Positions 33,854 through 41,210 of a stretch of 64,000 nt of DNA are shown here, one piece after another (within the stretch, counting starts at the first letter, position 1; each line of letters opens with the position of its first letter). This DNA is from a virus: positions 20,745-84,744 of IMG/VR virus record IMGVR_UViG_3300017991_000090; one strand, written 5' to 3'. Both the position numbers and the translations under genes were made by a program. The notes under the pieces are model-generated. The model saw only the letters and a program-made list of their open reading frames with translations. It was not told where the DNA came from and searched no databases.

Positions 33854-34470
33854 TATAATAGTTTGCCGGTACCGTAACCAGCGGCAAGACCTCCTGCAGC
33901 AAGAGTTCCAGGGGCCTTTTTACCGAGCAGCCTGGCTGATGCCATTGCTTTTTCGCCGAAGGTTTTATATTTTTTCTTAGTAAGACCAACACCCTGGCCT
34001 TTGAAAATTTTCCCAATGTCTTTAAAAACTTTCTTGCCGCCGAACAAAGCTTTTAAGACACCAGCCTTGGCCTCTTTATCCATGCCAATAAAACTTTCTG
34101 CAACCGAAGAGTCTGAGGCGAGTTTCTGCATCTCATCTTCAAACGATGCAGTGTAAACTTCGTCGAGTTGACCAGCTGTTTTTGCTTGACCCATCTGGAA
34201 CCCCTTTCTTAAATAATGCTGTGCTATTTGTTTGTTCTCAACTTTATTTCGTGCTTGCCATGCGGTATGTAACCGCTTATTTTCCCGGATATTAGCTTCA
34301 ACAAAAGCTTTTCCAAGCTCATCAGCCATTGTTTCTGCACCGACCCGGAGTCCCTTCTTCTTACCGAGCAAGAACCCGCCAGTACCACCAGCAGTAAGGC
34401 TGGCCGCAGCAGCAGTTATAGGGCTCTTTATCACTTTGGATAAAGCGCCTTTGAAGGCAGTTTTCTCCAT
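33853..34470 (-). CDS. Virion-type protein with Gly-rich hydrophobic segments, 205 aa
   Basis: Opens MEKTAFKGALSKVIKSP, then a Gly/Ala hydrophobic segment (TAAAASLTAGGTGGFLLG). The middle has FEDEMQKLASDSSVAESF, the clearest internal copy of the recurrent signature, and the C-terminus is Gly/Ala-rich again (GTLAAGGLAAGYGTG). It resembles the small proteins encoded rightward at 38.2-41.2 kb, so it is probably a virion protein that happens to be in the leftward island. ATG follows AAAGGATATAGAT. Confidence 0.6.
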   Translation of the reverse strand: MEKTAFKGALSKVIKSPITAAAASLTAGGTGGFLLGKKKGLRVGAETMADELGKAFVEANIRENKRLHTAWQARNKVENKQIAQHYLRKGFQMGQAKTAGQLDEVYTASFEDEMQKLASDSSVAESFIGMDKEAKAGVLKALFGGKKVFKDIGKIFKGQGVGLTKKKYKTFGEKAMASARLLGKKAPGTLAAGGLAAGYGTGKLL

Positions 34471-34513
34471 ATCTATATCCTTTGAAAAAAAGTCAAAACT
34501 AATATATAATGTT

Positions 34514-34543
34514 ATTATAGAATATAATTAACGATTCTTGCAA
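34514..34543 (-). promoter_or_regulatory. Sigma70-like promoter for the leftward island
   Basis: Minus strand TTGCAA, 18 bases, TATAAT, lying ~40 bases upstream of the 205-residue gene. TTGCAAGT also occurs in the other divergent gap (38168-38175). The sequence around the -10 (TTAATTATATTCTATAAT) matches the 19-base motif at 27346 and 38133 with small changes. Confidence 0.5.
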
Positions 34544-34624
34544 GTACAAAAAAATTAAACGATAAATTAGCGATATTATAAAAAATATTATATATTCCAT
34601 AATATAGACTAATTGAGAGGTTTA

Positions 34625-35677
34625 ATGGGTACAATTCCTTTTAAGAAATTTATCATAACTCTTTTATTTTGTAATAAAGAGATACCTGATATCATAAGCA
34701 AACTCAACTCTTTCAGCTATGAAGTGACGGAAGAAGAAGTAAGCGAAATCTTCTCCGAGATGAGAGACATCCTACCTGAAAATATAAGTAAGCATGTTGA
34801 AAATAGAATGCTGCTTAGCACCAGTGATGCAACCCATGTTGAGTGGTTGAGGTATTTTGATGTATTCGAAATATACGATTACATTGTAAGGTGTAATGAT
34901 AACATTGATAATAAGCCAAATTATTTTAAATGGTGTGAAGACTGTGTGTGGGCGCATACTCATAAAGATGTAATGTCCCTGATTAATATTTTCCTTTTCA
35001 ATGAAGAAGATATCGATTCCATTTCAGAAATCATAATGGTAAAGTACAGAAGGAAGATTGGTGTTGATGCGCTTCAGTTGTATCAAAAAATATTCTGGGA
35101 CACCAACAACCTGTCAGCCAAAGATGCGCATAGATATTGCAGGCCATTCAGGAACAATTCGTTAATCATCCGACAGTTCAGGTCAGGAAACTCTGAAATA
35201 GAAATGCGTGATATCCCAGCCGATTCACATGACGGCTGCGATGTTCCATTCAATTTCCATGACAGTGATTACATTAAGTGGAAGATAGGATACACTGTAA
35301 CAGCCCCTACCCCCAAAGACTTTCTGCAAAAGGTTCAGACAGACAGCGTGTTCAAATATTATGAAGCTATGAACATGGCGCAGAGTGTTGAGGTTGAGGA
35401 AAGTTCAGGTTCTAATGATATAGTCGGTGCATTTGAAAACACTAAATCAAAACGACGCAACGTAGAGGAAATGCGGGTCAGACTGGCGAAGGAGTGGATG
35501 AAGTTATACATCCGTGCCAGGGACAATATGCCTGACGGCGATAATAAGTCAGATGATTTCTTTAAGAAGATGCGTGAGCTTGAGCTTGGTTTTGACCAGT
35601 GTAATGAGCAGATTGCCAAAATCGATGATATGCCAGATGTGCAGGATGATATCAAGGGTGATATTCCAAATCTATGA
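34625..35677 (+). CDS. Possible terminase small subunit, 350 aa
   Basis: ATG behind GAGAGG; an upstream in-frame TTG is less likely. The protein is mostly helical and acidic, with no catalytic motif. It overlaps the large terminase gene by 4 bases (ATGA). That coupling and the order suggest a small terminase subunit or another packaging partner; there is no sequence evidence beyond position. The C-terminal ~100 residues contain a long charged helix (NVEEMRVRLAKEWMKLYIRA). Confidence 0.5.
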   Translation: MGTIPFKKFIITLLFCNKEIPDIISKLNSFSYEVTEEEVSEIFSEMRDILPENISKHVENRMLLSTSDATHVEWLRYFDVFEIYDYIVRCNDNIDNKPNYFKWCEDCVWAHTHKDVMSLINIFLFNEEDIDSISEIIMVKYRRKIGVDALQLYQKIFWDTNNLSAKDAHRYCRPFRNNSLIIRQFRSGNSEIEMRDIPADSHDGCDVPFNFHDSDYIKWKIGYTVTAPTPKDFLQKVQTDSVFKYYEAMNMAQSVEVEESSGSNDIVGAFENTKSKRRNVEEMRVRLAKEWMKLYIRARDNMPDGDNKSDDFFKKMRELELGFDQCNEQIAKIDDMPDVQDDIKGDIPNL

Positions 35678-37338
35678 TTACTCCACAACAGTTTGCAGTC
35701 AACGTATTCTATCTGAATATGGCTCCGCTGCAGATGCCCGAAGCGTCAATGCGGCATCTGTATCCGCTTTATAATTTAAAATCCAACGCAATGATGTTTA
35801 AGTTTGGGCGGCAAACGCACAAATCTACTACGCTTGGATTTAAAGTGGCCCTCCCGGCAGTAAAGTATAGTCCATACCATGCACTGTATGTGGCACCTAC
35901 CGGACATCAGGTGTCAGTGTTCTCAACAGATAAGCTCAATAGCGCCCTGCGTGAATCTCATTTTATCCGTGACCATTACTTCGATACCAAGACTAAAGAC
36001 CAGGTTTCGTATAAAGAGCTTCGGAATGGAAGTAAGATTTATCTCCGGTCAGCGTTCCACACTGCTGACTCAATTCGTGGTATCTCGGCAGACCTGACAG
36101 CGATTGATGAGGTTCAGGACATAATCAGCGACCACATCCCGGTTATTGAACAGTCCATGAGTCATAGTCTTGCTAAATGGGATCATTTGGTAAAAGAACA
36201 GCCCAACCTCCCAATGCACCTTTTCAACAGTAAGATATACGCCGGAACACCTAAAACTGTTGAAAACACAATGGAGATATACTGGGAGCAGTCCACTCAG
36301 AATGAATGGATTATCAAGTGTGAAAACCAGGGTTGCAGAAAATACAATTTCATCAACGAATACAATATCGGTGACACTTGCCTGATATGTAATAAGTGTG
36401 GAAAGCCAATACATTACCGTGACGGGCAGTGGGTAGCTATGAATCCGGAAGGGTTTATTGACGGCTTCCGGTTGCCACAGATTGTTTTGAACTGGGTAAA
36501 TAACCCTAACAATTCAGAGGCCTGGCAGATTAATGTAATCCGGACAAGGAAGATTTACTCCACTGAGAAATATTTCAACGAAGTGCTGGCCCTTCCATAC
36601 GCTGCCGCCAAGCACCCTTTGAGTGTTGCTGAAATTAAAGCCTGTTGTCAACCATACGATATGGTCGAAGATACATGGGCCCCAAATGATAAAGTGGTCA
36701 AGGCCGGTTCAAATTTTGCAGGAATAGACTGGGGCAAGGGCGACACTGCGTCGGGAACTTCATATTCTATGCTTACTATCAGCACTTGGCATCAGGGTGT
36801 GTTTAAAGTATTATTTAAAAAGCGATACACCGGCAGGTTATCAGAACCAATTTCTCAGGTAAAGGATATGCTGAGAATAATCAACCTGTTTAAGTGCCTA
36901 CTGACTATAGCAGACACTGGTGACGGACGCACTTCAAACGCTATGATGGTTCAGTCACTCGGAGTAAACAGGTTCGCTGAAATTTATGAGCACGGATCTT
37001 TAAAGAAGAAAATTCGTTGGGATAAGGATAAAGGATATTATATTATAAATCGTACCCAGGTGATGACAGATTTTATCATGGAAATCAAAAGAGCCCAGGT
37101 ACAATTTTTTAAATATGAAGAATTCAAAGAGTTTCAGTCTGACTTTACCGGCATCTACGCTGAGTATAGTGAGAGGCTCAGAATGACCAAATATGACCAC
37201 AACGTTCCCGACGATGCCTTTCATTCATACATGTTCAGCAGGATAGCCTGTAAAATAGCCAGGGGTGAATACTCCAAGTATCTTACTGGCGGCGCTGATA
37301 CTGACTATTCAGAGCAGACGGTTATTACATTACCATAG
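35674..37338 (+). CDS. terL: Terminase large subunit (DNA packaging ATPase-nuclease)
   Basis: Drives packaging of phage DNA into the prohead. The ATPase part has a P-loop variant FGRQTHKSTT (residues 44-53) and Walker B with the catalytic carboxylate in LTAIDEVQD (141-149). A zinc-ribbon insertion uses cysteines near 216, 221, 236, 239 and 242 (CENQGCRKYN ... CLICNKCGKP), as in GpA-like terminases. The RNase H-like nuclease begins at AGIDWGKGD (349-357), supplying an active-site Asp, with further acidic residues near TIADTGDG and PDDAFHSY. The length, 554 residues, is normal. Co-translated with the gene before it. Confidence 0.88.
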   Translation: MITPQQFAVNVFYLNMAPLQMPEASMRHLYPLYNLKSNAMMFKFGRQTHKSTTLGFKVALPAVKYSPYHALYVAPTGHQVSVFSTDKLNSALRESHFIRDHYFDTKTKDQVSYKELRNGSKIYLRSAFHTADSIRGISADLTAIDEVQDIISDHIPVIEQSMSHSLAKWDHLVKEQPNLPMHLFNSKIYAGTPKTVENTMEIYWEQSTQNEWIIKCENQGCRKYNFINEYNIGDTCLICNKCGKPIHYRDGQWVAMNPEGFIDGFRLPQIVLNWVNNPNNSEAWQINVIRTRKIYSTEKYFNEVLALPYAAAKHPLSVAEIKACCQPYDMVEDTWAPNDKVVKAGSNFAGIDWGKGDTASGTSYSMLTISTWHQGVFKVLFKKRYTGRLSEPISQVKDMLRIINLFKCLLTIADTGDGRTSNAMMVQSLGVNRFAEIYEHGSLKKKIRWDKDKGYYIINRTQVMTDFIMEIKRAQVQFFKYEEFKEFQSDFTGIYAEYSERLRMTKYDHNVPDDAFHSYMFSRIACKIARGEYSKYLTGGADTDYSEQTVITLP

Positions 37339-37346
37339 AGGTGAAT

Positions 37347-37697
37347 ATGCCATTTAAATCAAAAGCGCAAATGAGGGCATTTTTTGCAATGGAAGACCGG
37401 GGCGAGCTTCCAAAGGGAACTGCAAAAAAGTGGGCTAAGGAGACAAAGAATATCTCGTCGCTTCCCGAACACGTTAAAAAGGCATGTCTTATCAACTTTA
37501 TCAAGATTGCCAAAGAGCTGTTCGACCCTAATAAAACAAAGCCAATTCCGACTCGCATTATTCAGCAGGAAATGATAGCAACTGCCAAACAGGAGAAAAT
37601 GAAAGGCATGACCCCTGTTGAATACAGAAACGATTTAACCGCAAGACGGACTGGCGTTGTGCGCAGAAACAGACAGTCAGCGAAAGCAGCTGCTTAA
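37347..37697 (+). CDS. Small basic phage protein, 116 aa
   Basis: The start is the ATG two codons after a GTG, with AGAGGTGAAT in front. The N-terminus MPFKSKAQMRAFFAMEDRGE, followed by a WAKET and SLPEHV stretch, matches a pattern I recall from many small phage proteins of unknown function. It is followed by INFIKIAKELF, similar to the recurrent signature, and a basic tail. Its stop overlaps the stop of the convergent leftward gene by 4 bases. Confidence 0.65.
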   Translation: MPFKSKAQMRAFFAMEDRGELPKGTAKKWAKETKNISSLPEHVKKACLINFIKIAKELFDPNKTKPIPTRIIQQEMIATAKQEKMKGMTPVEYRNDLTARRTGVVRRNRQSAKAAA

Positions 37698-38104
37698 TTA
37701 TTTTTCTTTAAGTGCTCCGGAACAAATAATCCGCCTTCCTGGATATATTTTTCCTTGTTGATGCTTAAAGTGCTTTCGATACTTGCTAAATCCTCACCTT
37801 GATGATGAAGCGCCGCTTCCTGCAATATCTCCTGAACAGTCTGTTCAAACAAATCATCATACTGCTCTTCTGACATTTGATACTCGCCGAGGTCAGTGTT
37901 TCTGAATTCTGTTATCAAATTCTTCTTAACCTCAACAACATAATCAGACTCAAGCCGGTCAGCGCCATGCTTAACCTGAATATGCTCAAAAAGCTTTGCC
38001 ACCCAATATTTGAATGTCATCTTAAGCAATTCTTTCCTATCCATTTCTGAATTAAGAATTGCTTCTTTCAAATCGCGCTGGAAATTAAAATCACTTTTTG
38101 ACAT
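37694..38104 (-). CDS. Hypothetical acidic protein, 136 aa, leftward
   Basis: ATG follows GGGTGGCTT; an upstream in-frame ATG lies in the AT-rich promoter region. The product is helical and acidic (DLFEQTVQEILQEAALHH) with no recognised family. It is a single leftward gene amid rightward morphogenesis genes, under its own AT-rich control region, which suggests separate timing. Confidence 0.6.
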   Translation of the reverse strand: MSKSDFNFQRDLKEAILNSEMDRKELLKMTFKYWVAKLFEHIQVKHGADRLESDYVVEVKKNLITEFRNTDLGEYQMSEEQYDDLFEQTVQEILQEAALHHQGEDLASIESTLSINKEKYIQEGGLFVPEHLKKNN

Positions 38105-38132
38105 AAGCCACCCATTATTTTGAAGTATATTA

Positions 38133-38173
38133 ATTATATAATATAATTTAATAGAATTCGATAATAGTTGCAA
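38133..38173 (-). promoter_or_regulatory. AT-rich divergent control region with 19-base motif (leftward copy)
   Basis: The minus strand contains TTAAATTATATTATATAAT (38133-38151), identical to the rightward copy at 27346-27364. TTGCAA lies at 38168-38173. It precedes the leftward 136-residue gene; the rightward gene starts at 38214. Confidence 0.5.
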
Positions 38174-38213
38174 GTGGTTAGCATATATGTTATATTTTTC
38201 TTAGAGGTGTTGC

Positions 38214-38465
38214 ATGTCAAAAATGTTACAAAATACAGAAGTATTACGAGCATTTACCAGTGAAATGGAAAAAAACGCCACTGTTTTCACTAAGATATTA
38301 TCAAAAATTAATCCCTTTTTGAAAGCAGGAAAAGAAGTGGTAAAAAAGAAACCTAACAGGTTTTTAAGCACAGGTAAAGAGCTTATGACCATCCCGCTTG
38401 TTGGAGGTGCGGTTCTGGGCGCTGGCAGTTTATACGGAGCTGTAACATTGCCACCAGAAATATAA
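38214..38465 (+). CDS. Small virion-type protein with signature and hydrophobic C-terminus, 83 aa
   Basis: Near the N-terminus, LRAFTSEMEKNATVFTKIL is a form of the recurrent signature. A basic middle (KEVVKKKPNRF) is followed by a Gly-rich hydrophobic segment (IPLVGGAVLGAGSLYGAV), one possible membrane span. AGAGG ribosome site. No family recognised; one of a series with the same plan. Confidence 0.6.
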   Translation: MSKMLQNTEVLRAFTSEMEKNATVFTKILSKINPFLKAGKEVVKKKPNRFLSTGKELMTIPLVGGAVLGAGSLYGAVTLPPEI

Positions 38466-38467
38466 TT

Positions 38468-39298
38468 ATGATCGAGTCAATTAAAGAAATTGCACATAAA
38501 ATAGCAGAAGAGTATCTTCTGACCGGTGACGACATGAATGAAGCACTGCTTGATTCATATCAATCCGGTGAAATTGAAAATCTGGAAGTATTAAAGCGGA
38601 TATGCGAAACAGCCAACCAGAATGTTTACCTCGCTTTATACCAGAACGACGATACAGATAAAACTAATATTACATTTGTCCTTGCTGATTATGATAAACT
38701 AAAAGGCGAAATCCAAAAAGGTGAAAAAGATATGGATAAATACCTAACTCCCCCAAATGATTTTCGTGGATTGTTAACTATGGTTGCTGGCGAGGCGCCG
38801 AAAGAAATTCCAGAATCTTCTGACGGCGGTGAAAAGGTTGCCGAGATTCATAAATTAGGCCAATACAAGAATGTCTTTGAGGCCTTTTTTAGTGACATTC
38901 AGTCTTTACGAACACATGAAGAGATGAATGCTGACCGGGCTTTTGAAAAGATGTCGCTTGACGCAAAGACCATGATAGCAAATGGAGAGTCGCTTGGTGA
39001 CATCTCTAAGGTGGCGTGTCGCTTTGTGCGTGATGAGGGCTACGACTTTAAAAAGGTCGCTCTCGCATACGATATGATTCACAGAGAGTTGTTAGAGAAG
39101 AATTTTAAAGTCAATACAAGCTTTACCAAAACGTCTTCCATCAGAAGGATTAATCGTAACGCAGATATGTTGCAGCCGGTAAACGAGTACATATCATCTG
39201 TTGAGAAAATTGCCGCACTGAATGATATGTTAAAAAATCTCGGCCACACTGTATCAAAAATGCGTGAACTGTTTACTGAAAAAATAAAGCAGTCTTAA
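38468..39298 (+). CDS. Hypothetical virion-type protein, 276 aa
   Basis: Helical and acidic. It contains NVFEAFFSDIQSLRTHEEMN and, near the C-terminus, SSVEKIAALNDML, both similar to the recurrent signature. No family recognised. It starts 2 bases after the previous stop and the next gene starts immediately after, in a tightly packed head-gene operon. Confidence 0.6.
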   Translation: MIESIKEIAHKIAEEYLLTGDDMNEALLDSYQSGEIENLEVLKRICETANQNVYLALYQNDDTDKTNITFVLADYDKLKGEIQKGEKDMDKYLTPPNDFRGLLTMVAGEAPKEIPESSDGGEKVAEIHKLGQYKNVFEAFFSDIQSLRTHEEMNADRAFEKMSLDAKTMIANGESLGDISKVACRFVRDEGYDFKKVALAYDMIHRELLEKNFKVNTSFTKTSSIRRINRNADMLQPVNEYISSVEKIAALNDMLKNLGHTVSKMRELFTEKIKQS

Positions 39299-39299
39299 T

Positions 39300-39992
39300 A
39301 TGCAAATGCCAGATTGGGAAGAAAAAACTGACCGGTTTGAACGTCGGATTGCCGAAAAGGTTATAAAGCCAGACGATGAACCGTTTGGCGAAACACGCAA
39401 AGATAAATTGTTGGCTGCTGGCCTCGGGGCTATATCAGGCCTGGCTTTCAGCATGGCTCCACTTCTCGTCAAAAGGAAGCCACGACTGCGTGATATGATT
39501 GAAGATACATTGAAGGGTTCTATCGTCGGAATCACAGCACCAACCTTAGCAAATGTCATATTGAAAGAAAAGCGCGGTGAGCTTCCGTCAAGCGCAGTTG
39601 ATGAAGAATATGCGAAGCGCCGCGAAATGAAGCAGGATGTTGATACCATTGTTGCCGCATATCCTATGAAAAAAGAGTCAGGGCTTTTAACCACACCTCT
39701 ACGGTTCGCCGCCGGTGCCGGTAAAAATGTCGGCGGAGCGCTTTGGAGAGGCGCACTGGCAAATCCTTTCAGTAAAAAGATTGGGGTTGGTGAAAGAATA
39801 TGGGGAGCAGCCGTAAAAGGCGGAGCGCTTTATGGTGGGATTAAAGGGGTGAAAGCAGTTCGGGCATCCAGGCAAAGGTCAGGAACTAATTATGCAACGC
39901 TCCTCCGAAATAACATCCTTGCTGGAAACATTAAACCTCACCAATTGTCTCAGGCTGACTTGATAGCAGTCAGACAGTTAGGGATGAAATAA
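39300..39992 (+). CDS. Virion-type protein with two hydrophobic Gly/Ala regions, 230 aa
   Basis: A charged N-terminus is followed by LLAAGLGAISGLAFSMAPLL and later by a Gly-rich segment (GAGKNVGGALWRGALAN ... VKGGALYGGIKGV). A short middle stretch is strongly charged. Similar in style to phage internal or ejection proteins that associate with membranes, but no family is recognised. Confidence 0.55.
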   Translation: MQMPDWEEKTDRFERRIAEKVIKPDDEPFGETRKDKLLAAGLGAISGLAFSMAPLLVKRKPRLRDMIEDTLKGSIVGITAPTLANVILKEKRGELPSSAVDEEYAKRREMKQDVDTIVAAYPMKKESGLLTTPLRFAAGAGKNVGGALWRGALANPFSKKIGVGERIWGAAVKGGALYGGIKGVKAVRASRQRSGTNYATLLRNNILAGNIKPHQLSQADLIAVRQLGMK

Positions 39993-39993
39993 T

Positions 39994-40245
39994 ATGGATG
40001 CAAAGTGGAAAGCTTTTTTCAATACCGCAATGGAAAAAACAGCTCTTGTAGGTTCTGCTATTTATGGTGGCCTTTCTTTATGGTCTCTTAAAGACAGAAA
40101 TCAACAGCTTCAAAATATTGCAAAAATAGACCCAGTGCAAAGGGACCGCGACGCAAGATTACAATTAAAACCGTCCAGTGCATATCAATTTGAGGGTGGG
40201 AAAAGGTCGGGCACGCCGGGATTAGTGAACCCTCATCGTATGTAA
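39994..40245 (+). CDS. Small virion-type protein, 83 aa
   Basis: The N-terminus reads FFNTAMEKTALVGSAIYGG: the recurrent signature followed at once by a hydrophobic Gly-containing segment. The remainder is polar. One base after the previous stop. Function unknown. Confidence 0.55.
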   Translation: MDAKWKAFFNTAMEKTALVGSAIYGGLSLWSLKDRNQQLQNIAKIDPVQRDRDARLQLKPSSAYQFEGGKRSGTPGLVNPHRM

Positions 40246-40255
40246 AGGAGCCAAT

Positions 40256-40849
40256 ATGACAGAAAACATAAAAACTGCTGCTGAAAACCTTAAAGCAAAA
40301 GGTGTAATCAGCGATGAAGAGTACGACATACTGTGTAAATTTGCTGCATTTACTATTGGTAAAAAAGCGCCTACCGGCCTGAAAGGTTTATGGGCAAAAT
40401 TTACCGGTTCGGGCAGCAAGTCCGGAATCAAAATTATGGGCAAGGGCAAAGGTAAGAAAAAGGCTTTTGATATAGCCAAAGGCGACCTTATGCCTTATGC
40501 TGTTATTGGTGCTGGCGCTCTTGCAGGTAAAGAAGTTGTCGTTGACCCGATTATACAGGCAACAAAAATAAAACGCTCATATGACGCAATGACTAAAAAG
40601 GTGCCACAGCTGGCAGAAAAAGACCAGGAGCAGCTCAAAGACTATTTCAATGTCGTAAAGACCTTCTCCCCAAGAACTGCCAGCAACCCACTGGTCGCAG
40701 GTCACCTTGTCAATAAAATGATAGAGTTCGGCGGTGTTGACCATAAGCTCGTTCAGGATATTGCATCTATTGAGGCTGGGCTCACGCCGACGAAAATTGT
40801 TCCCGGCGCTCTTGAAGCTGGGGCGAAAGCTGTAGCCGGCGCCCCATAA
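40256..40849 (+). CDS. Virion-type protein, 197 aa
   Basis: ATG behind AAGGAGCCAAT. The start region contains MTENIKTAAENLKAKGVI, then a basic Gly/Lys stretch (KIMGKGKGKKKAF) and a hydrophobic segment (LMPYAVIGAGALAGKEVVV). The C-terminal half is helical. Again the plan is signature-like K-T-A, then basic, then Gly/Ala hydrophobic. No family recognised. Confidence 0.55.
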   Translation: MTENIKTAAENLKAKGVISDEEYDILCKFAAFTIGKKAPTGLKGLWAKFTGSGSKSGIKIMGKGKGKKKAFDIAKGDLMPYAVIGAGALAGKEVVVDPIIQATKIKRSYDAMTKKVPQLAEKDQEQLKDYFNVVKTFSPRTASNPLVAGHLVNKMIEFGGVDHKLVQDIASIEAGLTPTKIVPGALEAGAKAVAGAP

Positions 40850-40861
40850 GAAAGGACTGAT

Positions 40862-41203
40862 ATGATACCGCTGGACGGGATGGATACTTATATTGAGAAA
40901 AGGGCCGCGCCAATCGGAGACAGTATAGCAAAACTTGTCGGGAAAGGTGCGAAGGGTCTTTTTAATGTTGTGCGTCGCTATCCAAAAACAACCATTGGCG
41001 TTGTCGGAGCTGGTGCTTTAGCTACCGGCGTTTCAGACCGGGTACATGACCTATATAATATTCTCAGTGAAATGCGGAAGCGCAGAACAATGAAGAAAGA
41101 GGTTATACCGACCCTCAAACAGATAGCACAAAATACGGCACCTCCTCCAACAGAGGCGACTCCACCTGAACAACAGAAATTAATGGTACTACCATTAACA
41201 TAA
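40862..41203 (+). CDS. Small virion-type protein, 113 aa
   Basis: ATG behind AAGGACTGAT. The N-terminus MIPLDGMDTYIEKRAAPIG is signature-like, followed by a basic region and TTIGVVGAGALATGVSDRV, a short hydrophobic Gly/Ala segment. Pro/Thr-rich C-terminus. Seven bases before the protease-like gene. Confidence 0.55.
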   Translation: MIPLDGMDTYIEKRAAPIGDSIAKLVGKGAKGLFNVVRRYPKTTIGVVGAGALATGVSDRVHDLYNILSEMRKRRTMKKEVIPTLKQIAQNTAPPPTEATPPEQQKLMVLPLT

Positions 41204-41210
41204 AAATATT

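Noticed and set aside
35514-35774. Rightward 86-codon frame spanning the terminase junction
   Set aside because: Lies out of frame across two well-supported genes that overlap by ATGA.
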